The translations under genes were made by a program, and so were the position numbers. Under the pieces are notes generated by a model, which saw only the letters and a list, made by a program, of their open reading frames with translations, was not told the origin of the DNA and did not search any database. This document shows, in pieces, positions 27,825 through 37,442 of a stretch of DNA of 64,000 bases. Source of the DNA: Paralysiella testudinis (GTDB lineage: Bacteria > Pseudomonadota > Gammaproteobacteria > Burkholderiales > Neisseriaceae); assembly GCF_016894345.1 (NCBI RefSeq), contig NZ_CP069798.1:2377385-2441384 (forward strand). Direction: 5' to 3'. Each line of letters opens with the position of its first letter. The first letter of the stretch is position 1.

Positions 27825-28538
27825 TCACAAATACTTCTTCAAATACTTGGCCTGCAAGAATGTCATCACCGCCGCTGCTACCGCCGGTACAGTGAGCCAC
27901 AAGGGCGAAACCGCCACCGGCAGGCACAAATAAACCAATAGGCTGCTCCATACAATGCCGCTGCGCCAGTATTTGGCGCGGTGGTAGAGGCCGGCACTTT
28001 CCCTGCCGGCGTTTTCTTGGCGGATGCGGCGTTGTACCAAGCCATCAATCAAGCCCAATAGGGTCAGAAATAAGGCAAACAGGGCGAACAAGATCGCATT
28101 GCCCAGCCGCACGGCAATGATTTTAAGGGTGTCGTCAAAGCGTTGCAGGTAGCCGATATGGGTTTTCAGCGTTTGGCCGATGCCGTAGCCGAAATCACCG
28201 GGCAGATTGCTGTTCAAGGCGCGGTTGATTTGGCTCCATTCAAAAAATACCGTACTGAATGCACTGTAGGCATACCGGGCTGCCTGAATGTTGATGCCGG
28301 GCTTGTCTCCCGCTGTTTGGCTGTTGAACTCAGCCCACAGGCTTTGCTGCCCCAGCTGCTGTGTCATAGTGGTTTCCTGTTGCAGCAGCGAGGGTTGGTG
28401 AAACCAGGTCTGCAGAATCATAGAGCTGCCGAATACAATCAGAATCACGAAGGCCAATACCCTGAGCCAGCGTAAGGGTGCGGTGAGGAAACGCAGTATC
28501 AGCGATTCGGTAATAAAGTCCGTCGGTGATTTAGCCAT
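27825..28538 (-). CDS. ICE membrane protein, DUF4400/PFL_4697 family (237 aa)
   Basis: This family is found in integrative conjugative elements just downstream of traD, and the same order is kept here. There is an N-terminal helix (WLRVLAFVILIVFGSSMIL), a periplasmic region with FSTVFFEWSQINRALNSNLPG, and two or three C-terminal helices (LGNAILFALFALFLTLLGLIDGL, with RRIRQENAGRESAGLYHRAKY after it). Its start overlaps the end of the traD remnant, showing the original operon. The start at 28538 is preceded by GAAGGGTCGCATT. It is probably a relic, since its partner genes are missing. Confidence 0.82.
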   Translation of the reverse strand: MAKSPTDFITESLILRFLTAPLRWLRVLAFVILIVFGSSMILQTWFHQPSLLQQETTMTQQLGQQSLWAEFNSQTAGDKPGINIQAARYAYSAFSTVFFEWSQINRALNSNLPGDFGYGIGQTLKTHIGYLQRFDDTLKIIAVRLGNAILFALFALFLTLLGLIDGLVQRRIRQENAGRESAGLYHRAKYWRSGIVWSSLLVYLCLPVAVSPLWLTVPAVAAAVMTFLQAKYLKKYL

Positions 28539-28620
28539 AATGCGACCCTTCAACGAAGACGTCTTCTGCCGCTTCTTTCAGGCGGCTTAAGCGTACAATC
28601 TCCCGCATCCGTTCGGCCAT
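28531..28620 (-). pseudogene. traD: 3' end of traD (ICE coupling protein), cut off by IS630
   Basis: This encodes MAERMREIVRLSRLKEAAED and then VFVEGSHYG before the stop, in frame with the fragment at 29727-29929 once the IS630 and one TA are removed. It overlaps the DUF4400 start by 8 bases, the expected ICE arrangement. Confidence 0.78.
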
Positions 28621-28624
28621 TATA

Positions 28625-29724
28625 CCAATAAAAATAAATAAGCTATAATCACCCTATGCCTAAACTGACCCCAAAAAACCACCAGCTCACCGAGCATGAT
28701 TTTCTCAAACTCGCCAAAACAGAATCCCACCCACGGGCACGGACACGGTTGTTTATATTGCACCAACTGCAACAAGGTCAAACACCCGAAGAAATCGCCC
28801 CACGGTTTGGACTCCATCCGCTAACCATACACATATTACGGCGCAAATATTGGGAATTCGGTATTGAACAGGCCATTTACGACAAACAGCGACCCGGCCG
28901 CAACAGCAAACTAAAGCCGCAAGACCATCAAGCCTTCAAACAACGCATCATCGAAGAACAAGAAAAACGCGAAGGCGGCAGGCTCACCGCCGAAGACATC
29001 CATACCATTGCCGCCCAAGAATTCAATGCCCACTACAAACACAGCAGCTGCCTATATCCTTTGTTGCACCGTATCGGCATGAGTTGGATCACCGCCCGCA
29101 GCCGCCATCCGCAGGCAGACCCACAAGCGCAAGACGCTTTTAAAAAACTTTACCGACCGGGTAAAAGCGGTATTACCTGAACACATCAAACCCGAACACG
29201 TCGACATTTGGTTTCAAGACGAAAGCCGCATCGGACAACAAGGCAGCCTCACCCGTGTATGGCACGAAAAGGGAAAAAGACCACGCATTATCCGCCAACA
29301 GCAGTTTGAATACGCCTATATCTTTGGTGCAGTGTGCTTGAGAACCGGAACAACAGCGGCTTTGGTGATGCCTAGTGTGAACAAAGAGGCGATGCTGCTG
29401 CATTTACGGCAAATATCGAAAGAAACCCCCGAAGGCCGGCATGCTGTGGTGGTGATGGACGGTGCGGGTTGGCATCAGGATGTCAGCGAACTGAAAAACA
29501 TATCCATATTGAAACTGCCGCCGTATTCACCGGAATTAAACCCTATAGAACGGATATGGCGGCAGCTGAAGCAAACCTCTTTATCCAACCGTTGCTATAA
29601 GGGCTATGGGCAGATTGTAGAGGCCGGCTGTGCTGCGTGGAATGCGTTGGTTGCAGAAAAAGACAAGCTCTGTTCGCTGGTGGCTTGTGAATGGGCTTTA
29701 TTATAGATTATTTATTTTAAATGG
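28625..29724 (+). mobile_element. IS630-family insertion sequence inside traD (1100 bp)
   Basis: TA lies at 28623-28624 and 29725-29726, the TA target duplication of this Tc1/mariner-like family. The ends match over about 26 bases with a few differences: CCAATAAAAATAAATAAGC on the left and, in complement, CCATTTAAAATAAATAATC on the right. Removing the element and one TA restores an open traD frame. Confidence 0.88.
28656..29706 (+). pseudogene. IS630-family transposase, frameshifted
   Basis: The N-terminal half (28656 to about 29145) holds the helix-turn-helix region (HPRARTRLFILHQLQQGQTP, then RFGLHPLTIHILRRKYWEFG). The catalytic half continues in the +1 frame with WFQDESRIGQQG, VVVMDGAGWHQD and YSPELNPIERIWRQLKQ, the DDE residues of the family. 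The shift is at TTTTAAAAAAC (29136-29146). Either a recent indel or programmed frameshifting is possible; some IS630 members use the latter. Confidence 0.8.
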
Positions 29725-29726
29725 TA

Positions 29727-29929
29727 TTACATTGAGGTTGGCCGGGATGTCGGCATCGGTATCCGGCAGGGGTAAGGGCAAGCGCAATTTGTACAGGTTG
29801 CCGCCATCGAGCAAGGCGAAGGCCTGCCCTTTGGGCAATGCCATCAAATCGGAGGGCGCCAACATGGGCACGGTTTCGCTGCTCAGGCGGTCTTCATTGT
29901 GGCTGGTGAAGTCTTCGTAACCTTCGGGG
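29727..29929 (-). pseudogene. traD: Internal-to-3' fragment of traD (ICE coupling protein)
   Basis: On the minus strand this reads PEGYEDFTSHNEDRLSSETV, then LMALPKGQAFALLDGGNLYK and LRLPLPLPDTDADIPANLNV. The KGQAFALL-GG-LYKLRLPLP pattern is that of the C-terminal part of SXT/TOL-type TraD ATPases, which feed DNA into the conjugation pore. It is cut at 29930 by an IS481 copy; the ATPase domain is not in the window. The IS630 separates it from its last 29 codons. Confidence 0.78.
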
Positions 29930-30882
29930 TGTTAAGACCCATAATCTTCTGGAATGGATTTTCACGAAACAATTCAGGCTCTAGATTATAGCAATCTTCC
30001 AAAGCCTGCCAAGGCGTTTTGTACTTCAACGACCGTAAGGGGCGTTGATGGTTGTAATACAGCAAAAATACCATCAAGTGCCGTTTAAGTTCGTCAGGAT
30101 GCTCATAGTGGAAGCGTTTGACCGTTACCTCTTTCAGCATCTTGTTGGTAATCTCCACCTGCCCGTTCGTCCATGGATGACGGAATTTCGTGGTACGGTG
30201 CTCAATGCCCAAATGCCGGCAAAGCTCGTCAAACGGATGCTCCTTATCAGGCCGTTGTGCTTGGCTCAGCAAGTTGTAGGTAAACTGCGCACCGTTGTCC
30301 GTTAGGATATGGGTGATTTTAAACACACAATCTTGTTGTAGGTTGCGCAGAAAAGAAACGGCGGTTTTCTGCGTCATACGCGGATGAAGTTCTGCATAAA
30401 CATATTTGGTTTTGCGGTCGATGGCGACAAACAGGTACAGCTTGCCGGTTTCACAACGCACCTCGGTGATGTCGATATGGACAAAGCCAACCGGATATTG
30501 TTTGAATGTTTTTTACCTTTTTGGCCATCGGATTCATTCTTGGGTAAGCGCGACAATCCGTGATGTTGCAAGCACCGGTGCAGATTGGAGCGGCTCAGCT
30601 TTGGAATATTGGGCTTGAAGATGATATACAGCTCGTCCAATGACAGCCGCAGATGTCGCCGGACGGTACAGATTGCCTGCTGCTCCGATTCGGTCAACAC
30701 GCTGGGGCGGGTTTTGGGGCCGGACTTTTTATCTTCGACCGAATCTGCGTGTTTCCAGTAGAGAACGGTTTTGAAATTAATATTGTATTTTTAGCTAACG
30801 CTGCGATGCTCTCTTCAGACTCTTGTATTTCTTTTCTGATTCTAGGCGTAGTCTTGGCGTTACCATGCAATATGCTTGCCAT
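29930..30882 (-). pseudogene. IS481-family transposase, two frameshifts
   Basis: The first reading frame shifts after SIAALAKN because one A is missing from the run in GCTAAAAATAC, compared with copy 1. The second shift is at the same A-run as in copy 1. The catalytic part (MTQKTAVSFLRNLQ through NHQRPLRSLKY) is intact, but the N-terminal DNA-binding part is broken. The last frame runs out of the element into traD sequence to 29883 because the element carries no stop codon. Confidence 0.8.
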
Positions 30883-30938
30883 AAGTCGGTCTCTTTTAAT
30901 TGGGGTAATGATACTCCATAAAATTCAGGGACTAAACA
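29930..30938 (-). mobile_element. IS481-family insertion sequence, copy 2
   Basis: The same ends as copy 1 are present (TGTTAAGACCC at 29930 and GGGACTAAACA ending at 30938), in the opposite direction. The flanks (TTCGGGG and GTTAATG) share no duplication, and traD sequence does not resume on the right side. This suggests a deletion or recombination between IS copies. Confidence 0.85.
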
Positions 30939-30995
30939 GTTAATGACCCTGTGGTGTCGATTAAAAGCTTACCCTTAACGGCCTTGTGCCCATAT

Positions 30996-31038
30996 CAACC
31001 CTCGCGGGAATTTCCCGCAAGAGGGATTCCCGCTTTTT
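30996..31038 (+). promoter_or_regulatory. ICE leader A: alternative hairpins before the helicase gene
   Basis: Two exclusive structures can form after CAACCC (30996-31001). In one, CCCTC (30999-31003) pairs with GAGGG (31021-31025) around an inner GCGGG/CCCGC hairpin. In the other, GCGGGAAT (31004-31011) pairs with ATTCCCGC (31026-31033), followed by TTTTT, a terminator. The ribosome site GGAG begins 6 bases later. Confidence 0.6.
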
Positions 31039-31052
31039 ATACGGAGAATCCC

Positions 31053-33458
31053 ATGTTCAATACTTCATCTGCCACCATTCCGGCTGTATCTACTTCATCC
31101 CCATCTGTTTTATCTGTAACCAGCCCGCCGTCACCGGCCGCAACCACGCCGCCTGACGACATCCCTTTAACCCAGTTTCTGCAAGACTTCGGCGACAGCC
31201 TGTTTACTGCTGTCACCGAGCAGAATCGTCCGGTTTATGCCGGTCAAACCTATCCGGCTCACGAAGCGGTAATGGACGGCTTAGCCCGTCCTTTGTTTGC
31301 CGCCCAACGCGAAGTGGTGCGGGCGGTCAATCAGTTGCTGTTGGTGGAGGACAAACCGGCCGCCATCGTCAATGCCGAAATGGGCACCGGTAAAACCATG
31401 ATGGCCATTGCTGCCGCTGCCGTGGCACATCAGGCCGGAGTGGTGCGCACCTTGGTGCTCAGCCCGCCGCACTTGGTGTACAAATGGCGCCGGGAAATCC
31501 TTAAAACCGTACCGGATGCACGGGTATGGGTTTTAAATGGTACCGACACCTTGGCCAAGCTGCTGCACATCCGTGCCATGCAGCAAAAGCCGACCGTGCC
31601 GGAGTTCTTTATTCTCGGCCGGGTACGCATGCGCATGGGTTTTCATTGGCGCCCGGCGTATGGGCAGCGCTATCGGTCGTATCGGTCATATCGGTATTTG
31701 GATGATGACGATAAAATCTGCTGCTTGCGCGAACCGGTTTTTTGCTGCCCGAAGTGTGGGCAGGAAATCACCGATGCGGAAGGCAAGCCCTATATCAATG
31801 AATCATTTCTGCAAGAAGCGCTGGCCAAAGAGCGCCGCTACTGCCGACACAAAACACGCCAAGGCCTCAGCGCACGCACGTGTGACGAACCTCTGTGGAC
31901 TTTGTGTCGTCGCATCCGCCATGATGAGCCGCTCAGTGTCTACGAACGGGTCATTAAGGCCATTTCCGGCTTGCCCGGACTGGGACCAAAAACGGCGGCA
32001 CGGCTGGTGCAGCAGTTTGGTGAAACCATGTTGGCCGAGCTGCTGGAAAACAACATCCAAGCGTTTTCCAATCTGATGGATGAACACGGGGAGTTTGTGT
32101 TCAGTGACCAGCAAGCCACCCGTCTGGATCGGGCTTTGAGTAAAACCGAGTTTTCACTTGGCCAAGGCGGTTATCAGCCGACCGAATTCATCAAACGCTA
32201 TCTACCCCGGCATTATTTCGGGCTGATGGTGGTGGATGAAGGGCATGAGTACAAAAACTACGGTACGGCTCAAGGTCAGGCGATGGGCGTATTGGCACGC
32301 AGTACACGCAAGGTGCTTTGCCTCACCGGCACCTTGATGGGCGGCTATGCCGAAGACCTGTTTTACCTGCTCTGGCGGCTGTTGCCGCAAGCCATGCTGG
32401 AAGACGGCTTCGGCTACAACAAGTCGGGCACCTTGGGGGCAGCGTCGATGGCTTTTATGCGCCAACACGGGGTATTGAAAGACATTGTGCGCAGCCATGG
32501 CAGCGAATGCGACAAGGGTTCTTTCAGCAGTGCACGCGCCAAACGCAATCAGGTACGTACCGCGAAGGCCCCGGGGTTTTCACCGCTGGGCATTATGCGT
32601 TATGTGTTGCCGATAACCGTGTTTTTGAAGTTGCGGGATTTGGGTGAAGGCGTATTGCCGCCGTACACGGAAATCTTCCGGCCGGTGAGCATGAGCCAAA
32701 CACAGCAGGATGTGTACCGGCGAATGAGCGCCGAACTGCAAGACCATCTGCGCATGGCCATGAGCAAAGGTGACAATACCCTCACCGGTGTGGTCACCAG
32801 TACGCTGTTGGCTTGGCCGGACTGCTGCCATCAGCCCGAACGGGTATTCTGGCGCAGCAAAGGCCGCTTGTTGTTTGAAACCGGCCCGCTATTCGCTGAA
32901 GATGAGCTGTCACCCAAAGAGGAGGACATGCTGGCGGTGGTTCGACAAAGCCTGGCCAAAGGCCGGCGCTGCCTAATCTATTCAACCTACACCGACACCC
33001 GCGATACCACCACACGGCTGCAGCGCATCCTCACCGATGCCGGCATCAGAGCCGCAGTGATGCGTGCAACGGTGAAAGCCGATGAACGGGAAGACTGGGT
33101 GGCGGCACGGCTGGATGATGGCTGTCAGGTGATTGTCTGCAACCCCGAGCTGGTCAAAACCGGCCTCGATCTGTTGGCTTTTCCCACCATTTACTTTATG
33201 CAGACCGGCTACAACGTGTACACGTTGATGCAGGCGGCACGACGTTCATGGCGGATTGGCCAGCAAGAAGCGGTCGAGGTGTATTTTGCCGGCTATATGG
33301 ATACGGCACAGCAAATCTGTCTGGAGCTGATGGGTCAAAAAATGGCCGTCACCCAGTCCACTTCCGGGGATATGCCCGACAGTGGTTTGGATATTCTGAA
33401 CCAAGCCGAAGATTCGGTGGAAGTTCAGTTGGCCAAACGGTTGCTGGATTTAGCGTAA
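31053..33458 (+). CDS. ICE-encoded SNF2/DEAD-type helicase with zinc-finger and HhH insert (801 aa)
   Basis: A superfamily 2 ATPase with Walker A in AEMGTGKT (108-115), the DEGH box at 395-398 and LTGT (about 425-428). The C-terminal lobe ends in QAARRSWRIGQQEAVEVYF, an SNF2-like motif VI. An insert between Walker A and the DEGH box holds cysteine pairs (CCPKCG near 231-236, later CRH and CDEP) and a helix-hairpin-helix, ISGLPGLGPKTAARLVQQFG (304-323), a DNA-binding element. Related proteins occur as cargo in ICEs. The target is unknown. The start at 31053 (GGAGAATCCC) is preferred; the frame runs 34 codons further upstream through the leader. Confidence 0.85.
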   Translation: MFNTSSATIPAVSTSSPSVLSVTSPPSPAATTPPDDIPLTQFLQDFGDSLFTAVTEQNRPVYAGQTYPAHEAVMDGLARPLFAAQREVVRAVNQLLLVEDKPAAIVNAEMGTGKTMMAIAAAAVAHQAGVVRTLVLSPPHLVYKWRREILKTVPDARVWVLNGTDTLAKLLHIRAMQQKPTVPEFFILGRVRMRMGFHWRPAYGQRYRSYRSYRYLDDDDKICCLREPVFCCPKCGQEITDAEGKPYINESFLQEALAKERRYCRHKTRQGLSARTCDEPLWTLCRRIRHDEPLSVYERVIKAISGLPGLGPKTAARLVQQFGETMLAELLENNIQAFSNLMDEHGEFVFSDQQATRLDRALSKTEFSLGQGGYQPTEFIKRYLPRHYFGLMVVDEGHEYKNYGTAQGQAMGVLARSTRKVLCLTGTLMGGYAEDLFYLLWRLLPQAMLEDGFGYNKSGTLGAASMAFMRQHGVLKDIVRSHGSECDKGSFSSARAKRNQVRTAKAPGFSPLGIMRYVLPITVFLKLRDLGEGVLPPYTEIFRPVSMSQTQQDVYRRMSAELQDHLRMAMSKGDNTLTGVVTSTLLAWPDCCHQPERVFWRSKGRLLFETGPLFAEDELSPKEEDMLAVVRQSLAKGRRCLIYSTYTDTRDTTTRLQRILTDAGIRAAVMRATVKADEREDWVAARLDDGCQVIVCNPELVKTGLDLLAFPTIYFMQTGYNVYTLMQAARRSWRIGQQEAVEVYFAGYMDTAQQICLELMGQKMAVTQSTSGDMPDSGLDILNQAEDSVEVQLAKRLLDLA

Positions 33459-33492
33459 CGTAACCCTAGGATGGCACCGGCCATCTGTTTCA

Positions 33493-33513
33493 GCCCACTT
33501 CGGTGGGTTTTTT
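33493..33513 (+). terminator. Intrinsic terminator after the helicase gene
   Basis: CCCAC and GTGGG around TTCG, followed by TTTTTT. An uptake-sequence pair follows (TTCAGGCAGCCTGAA near 33512 and AGGCTGCCTGAA near 33540). Confidence 0.8.
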
Positions 33514-33716
33514 CAGGCAGCCTGAAATTAAGCCAAGCCAGGCTGCCTGAAAAAACCTATCGCACCATCATCACTTCATCACGCATCACTCCATTAGTTT
33601 TTACCGCCGGCAGTCGCTTACTGCCATCCGCTTGATGCAGCTGTTTCCGGCATCACCCGCACTGTTGCGGCCACAGCCTGATGTTTCATCCAGTCCACTT
33701 TTATTTTACCAACACA

Positions 33717-33756
33717 CCCACAAGGGAACCCGCGTCCTTGGTGGCGCAGGTTTCCC
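33717..33756 (+). promoter_or_regulatory. ICE leader B: alternative hairpins before the methyltransferase gene
   Basis: CCCACAAGG (33717-33725) can pair with CCTTGGTGG (33736-33744) with one bulge. Alternatively GGGAACC (33724-33730) pairs with GGTTTCCC (33749-33756), followed by GTTTTCTATTTTT. The ribosome site GGAGG follows. The two foldings overlap and exclude each other. Confidence 0.5.
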
Positions 33757-33784
33757 GTTTTCTATTTTTAACCGGAGGCCTGCC

Positions 33785-34891
33785 ATGTCCAACCATTTGA
33801 TGCACCCGCGCGTAGCGCACAATCATGCCGACAACGGCTATTTCCCCACCGATGCGGCCACTTTGAACGGCATTAATGCCCGGCTCGACATCGGCGGCAA
33901 CCAACTGCGCTTATTTGATCCTTGTTGCGGCGGCGGTAATGCACTGGCCGCTGTGGCCATGCACCTAACCGAGTGCGGCAGCCAATGCCACACCTTCGGC
34001 GTCGAGCTGGACCGGGCGCGGGCGCATGCCGCCGGCGGCTTGATCGACAACGTGGTACGGGCCGATATTGAAAGCTGCATCCTGCAGCCCAAAACCGTCG
34101 GCCTATTGTTTCTCAACCCGCCTTACGGCTTCGGCAACCGTGACCAGTTGTCGGGCAGCCGCAACAAACGCCTGGAAGAAACCTTCTTTGAGCGCACAAT
34201 ACCGGTATTGCAGGACAACGGTATTTTGGTGTTGATTGTGCCGATACAATCGCTGACCGATGCCTTTACCCGCGACATCGCTTCCCGTTTTACTCAGGTG
34301 CGGATGTTTAAAGCCGGCGTCGACACCTACAAACAGGTGGTGATTCTGGCGGTCAAACCCCGGGTGCGTGCCGGCATCAGCAAGGCACAGATCAAACAGC
34401 AGCAGCAATGCCTGCTGGATGTGGATGCCGCCGTGCCGATTAGCGATGCCGAAGTGGATTTTTGGTATGAAGTACCGCCGCTGCCGGCGAAGGTTTTTCG
34501 GCCCATCAACCATGCGGTCGATGCCGAAGGCCTGCAATCGGAGCTGGCGGATACGCAGAAGCAAACTTTGTGGCCGAATTTCGGTCATTGGTTTGGTGAA
34601 GGCCTGTTACCTGAAAAACGCCGGCCGTTGTGTGCACTGGGTCAGTGGCATGCTGCGTTGGCACTGGCCGCCGGCCAGGTCAGCGGTATTGTGACCGACG
34701 GCCGTGGCCGCCGCTTATTGATTAAAGGCAGTACCCATAAAACCAAAGTCACCACCGTGGAAGAGCAATCCGACCATGACGGCAATGCCGTGGTGGTCAC
34801 CACCGCACTGGACCGCTTTGTACCCAGCATCCGCGCCATTGATTTGACGCCGGGCAGTGCGGGTTTTGGGGATGTGTTAACCATCAAGTAG
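33785..34891 (+). CDS. DUF6094-type SAM-dependent methyltransferase (368 aa)
   Basis: The N-terminal half is a DNA-methyltransferase-like fold: motif I is LFDPCCGGGNAL (about 43-54) and motif IV NPPYGFG (111-117), the form seen in N6-adenine enzymes. An acidic FGVELD (motif II) lies between. The C-terminal third has no motif I recognise. Such proteins are standard cargo of the same ICE family as the helicase. No restriction enzyme is adjacent. The start at 33785 has GGAGGCCTGCC before it. Confidence 0.8.
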   Translation: MSNHLMHPRVAHNHADNGYFPTDAATLNGINARLDIGGNQLRLFDPCCGGGNALAAVAMHLTECGSQCHTFGVELDRARAHAAGGLIDNVVRADIESCILQPKTVGLLFLNPPYGFGNRDQLSGSRNKRLEETFFERTIPVLQDNGILVLIVPIQSLTDAFTRDIASRFTQVRMFKAGVDTYKQVVILAVKPRVRAGISKAQIKQQQQCLLDVDAAVPISDAEVDFWYEVPPLPAKVFRPINHAVDAEGLQSELADTQKQTLWPNFGHWFGEGLLPEKRRPLCALGQWHAALALAAGQVSGIVTDGRGRRLLIKGSTHKTKVTTVEEQSDHDGNAVVVTTALDRFVPSIRAIDLTPGSAGFGDVLTIK

Positions 34892-34963
34892 TCTTTTAGG
34901 GCATAAGGCGGTCGGGGTTGTTGACCGACCAGCCGACCGCCTAAATCTAAACATGCAGTGCTT

Positions 34964-34992
34964 ATTCAGGCAGCCTTTCAGGCTGCCTGAAT
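34964..34992 (+). terminator. Uptake-sequence palindrome after the methyltransferase gene
   Basis: ATTCAGGCAGCC and GGCTGCCTGAAT form a perfect 12-bp stem around TTTCA. Confidence 0.75.
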
Positions 34993-35010
34993 GGATCTGT
35001 TTTTAGCTTA

Positions 35011-35780
35011 GGGCCTGTTCACAATTACTTGTCATAAAGGTAACCACATCACAATGCACCCCAATAAAACCGTACTGTGGAAGTTACGTTTCAGCTTATC
35101 GTAACGGCTGGCAATCGCTCGGAAATGTTTCAAACGGCAAAAGGCATTCTCTACCAAATGCCTGATTTTATATAAATACCAGTCCATGTTTTTATTTTTC
35201 TCTTCCCTATTTTTTTATAGGGAATATTGGCTTTCGCACCGCTTTGCTCTATTTGCTCCCTGAGCCGGTCTGAATCGTAACCTTTGTCCGCATTAACCAA
35301 CTCAGTTTCGGTAAGGTTGATGTTGTCAAGCAGCTCCGGTGCAACGGTGACATCATGGATATTGCCCGCAGTACTGAGCGCTGAAGCGCAGTGTTGGTGG
35401 GCACGGATATAACTGCCGTCTATGGCTACCCACTCCAAGTCACTCTCTTGGCTGAGCTGTTTCAAGATTGCAGTAAAAATGCCTTTTTCTGACCAACGGT
35501 TATAAGCGGTATAAACAGTATGATACTTGCCGAAATACTCGGGCAAATCCCGCCACGGTATGCCGGTTCTTATTCTGTAAAGTATGCCTTCAAGAATTCT
35601 GCGCAAATTGGGTTTGCTATAAATACCCAAATCACGCAGAATAGGTAACAGCTTCGTCCAATGTTCATCTTTGAGTAGTGTACGGGGCATCGCAGGTGTA
35701 TTGGGGGAGGGTGAGAACTTCCTTTTATGCCTGCGTTTCTTTTTTATTCAAGGGTATGACAAGTAATTGTGAACAGACCC
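35011..35780 (-). mobile_element. IS5-family element, copy C with internal deletion (770 bp)
   Basis: Both terminal repeats of the 869-bp element are present, with one change on the left (GGGCCTGTT). The length is 99 bp short because of a deletion between TCAGTAC and TACTGCGGGC within the transposase gene. Confidence 0.85.
35032..35690 (-). pseudogene. IS5-family transposase, deleted and frameshifted
   Basis: The protein matches the intact copies to HQHCASALST, then lacks 33 residues (the segment with GMSRGGRTSKIHLAVDAAG) and resumes at AGNIHDVTVAPELL. It shifts frame after NIPYK because of an indel in the A-run. It is surely inactive. Confidence 0.85.
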
Positions 35781-35796
35781 TAGTCTGGCGCACAGA

Positions 35797-36207
35797 TTAA
35801 TCCGGATCGGGCTGTGTCCAATCCTGTACCGCCAAGCCGGTGATTTTATGAAAAGCTTGATCATTGCTGATTAATGTGGCACCGATGCTGTGTGCGTGTG
35901 CCGCAATCAACATATCCAAGGGTGCCAAGCTTTTGCCCATCCCTTCGATACCGGCTTTCAACAAGCCATAATCTTGGGCAGCCTGTTCATCAAACGGCAA
36001 TACCGCCACCCGCAGCAAAAATTCAGCCACCGCCCGATGCAGCGTATGTGCATCCGGCTTCTTGGCCAAGCCGTAGCTGATTTCCGCGTGGGTAATGGCG
36101 GATATGCACAAGGAGGCCATCGGCACGGACTGCAATCGATCCATAACCGCCGCTTGTTGCTTCAAAACATGGCTCACCATATTCGTGTCAAGCATATAGT
36201 GCGGCAT
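35797..36207 (-). CDS. vapC: VapC-type PIN-domain toxin (136 aa)
   Basis: A ribonuclease toxin with the PIN acidic residues in YMLDTNMVSHVL, SAITHAEISYG and APLDMLIAAHAHSIGATLISND. The start at 36207 shares its A with the stop codon of the antitoxin gene (TAATG), so translation is coupled. It lies in the ICE remnant, where such pairs promote maintenance. Confidence 0.92.
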   Translation of the reverse strand: MPHYMLDTNMVSHVLKQQAAVMDRLQSVPMASLCISAITHAEISYGLAKKPDAHTLHRAVAEFLLRVAVLPFDEQAAQDYGLLKAGIEGMGKSLAPLDMLIAAHAHSIGATLISNDQAFHKITGLAVQDWTQPDPD

Positions 36208-36446
36208 TATTCCGGCCAATCTTCAAATACATCACGATTATGCGCGGTCAAATCCCGTTCTATGGTTTCACCGTCTAACTGGTTGGCGGCCACAATAAAG
36301 CCCTGCCAATCGCTTGGTCGCTTAGACAGAATGACATCACCGTTTTTATCGCGGCGGATATAGACACTGTCACCATCAAAACGGAACGCTGCTGGCAGCC
36401 GGACTGCCTGGCTGCGGCCATTATTGAATAATTTGGCAATTTGCAT
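36207..36446 (-). CDS. vapB: VapB-type antitoxin (79 aa)
   Basis: An AbrB-like DNA-binding N-terminus (MQIAKLFNNGRSQAVRLPAA, then FRFDGDSVYIRRDKNGDVIL) and a C-terminal toxin-binding tail ending VFEDWPE. It precedes and overlaps vapC by one base. The ribosome site is a strong AGGAGG. VapB probably represses its own promoter in 36447-36500. Confidence 0.92.
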   Translation of the reverse strand: MQIAKLFNNGRSQAVRLPAAFRFDGDSVYIRRDKNGDVILSKRPSDWQGFIVAANQLDGETIERDLTAHNRDVFEDWPE

Positions 36447-36682
36447 AATTTTACCCTCCTATACCGCTGCCGATAGAAACAAAAATATAACAGGTCAAAT
36501 GGTATATATCAAGATAGATTACAAATGCCGTCATTAAATGCCGCCATTATTTGCAGCGGCTAAGCAATACATAAGGCAACAGTGCCTGTGCCAAGTCGTA
36601 ACACAGCCGACAGTCTGCCACTGTCTTGATGACTGCCGTTAATCAGCATCAGCTGCATTCGTGCAGCCACGGCCTTCTTTTT

Positions 36683-36728
36683 CAACCCTTTGGGGCACCA
36701 CCCCGAAGGGGCATGGTGCCTCTTTTTT
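36683..36728 (+). promoter_or_regulatory. ICE leader C: alternative hairpins
   Basis: After CAACCC (36683-36688), CCCTT (36686-36690) can pair with AAGGG (36706-36710) around a GGGG/CCCC hairpin. Alternatively GGCACCA (36694-36700) pairs with TGGTGCC (36714-36720) around CCCC/GGGG, followed by TCTTTTTT. GGAG starts right after the T-run. Confidence 0.6.
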
Positions 36729-36739
36729 GGAGATACATC

Positions 36740-37378
36740 ATGCCTTTCAACACCTACATCGTTTGGTTCAACGATGCTTTTGATACGGTAGAAAACGCAG
36801 CAGAAGCGCTCAATGGCGCAGTTCTGCCGCCGGTGAATACCGATGACCCTGAAGCGATTATCAGTGCCGTCGGCCACCATCTGGAAAGTATCGGCTATTG
36901 CCGTGCACTTATCCTAGGTGTGCAGCCGGTGGTCGACTATATCTTTGGTGAAAACCGGCTCGAAGCCATGCCGTGCCGCAACAGCAACAGCTACACCGCT
37001 GCAGTGGTGATTCCGGCTGTTGATGGCTCAATGGTTAGCCAAACCGGTACCTTGAACACAGATGATTTGTTATTGCTGTTGTTAGCGGCATCGCCGGCTT
37101 ATGCCGATATTGCCTGGTTACTGAAAGATGTCGCGTACGGCAGCAGCAATTATACGGTTCATTTGTCTGAAAGGCTCAGTATGGAAGATGCACGCTGGCT
37201 ATACAGCCGCCATCAGCAAACGATTGTCGATTGGATGCAAAAAAATCAGCTGTCATTGAGTCATTTTGACGCCGATACAGCTACTGTTTTGACCCAGACC
37301 GACAAAGTTTGCCTGGCTGTGGTATATCGCTGGGCCTGCCATACCGTCCGGGCTTATCTACACCACTTGGCGCAATAA
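36740..37378 (+). CDS. Hypothetical ICE cargo protein (212 aa)
   Basis: I do not recognise a family. It is acidic, with no signal peptide or clear membrane helix apart from the hydrophobic [20 protein letters not shown]. It shares the leader type of its neighbours and lies between vapBC and the DUF1281 gene in the island. The ATG at 36740 has GGAGATACATC upstream; the frame extends 38 codons further through the leader and is not credible there. Confidence 0.75.
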
Positions 37379-37442
37379 CTCAGCAGTAAAGCACTTGCCA
37401 TCTGAAATGTGCGCCGTTAGCTCAACGGTGATGGCTCTTTAT

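Noticed and set aside
30951..31052. Longer start of the helicase gene at 30951
   Set aside because: The extra 34 codons cover the structured leader; a clear GGAG site precedes the ATG at 31053.
36447..36682. Search for an ICE attachment site or tRNA gene near the island
   Set aside because: No tRNA-like fold or matching direct repeats were found at either border of the island (27605-27824 or 40519-40705).
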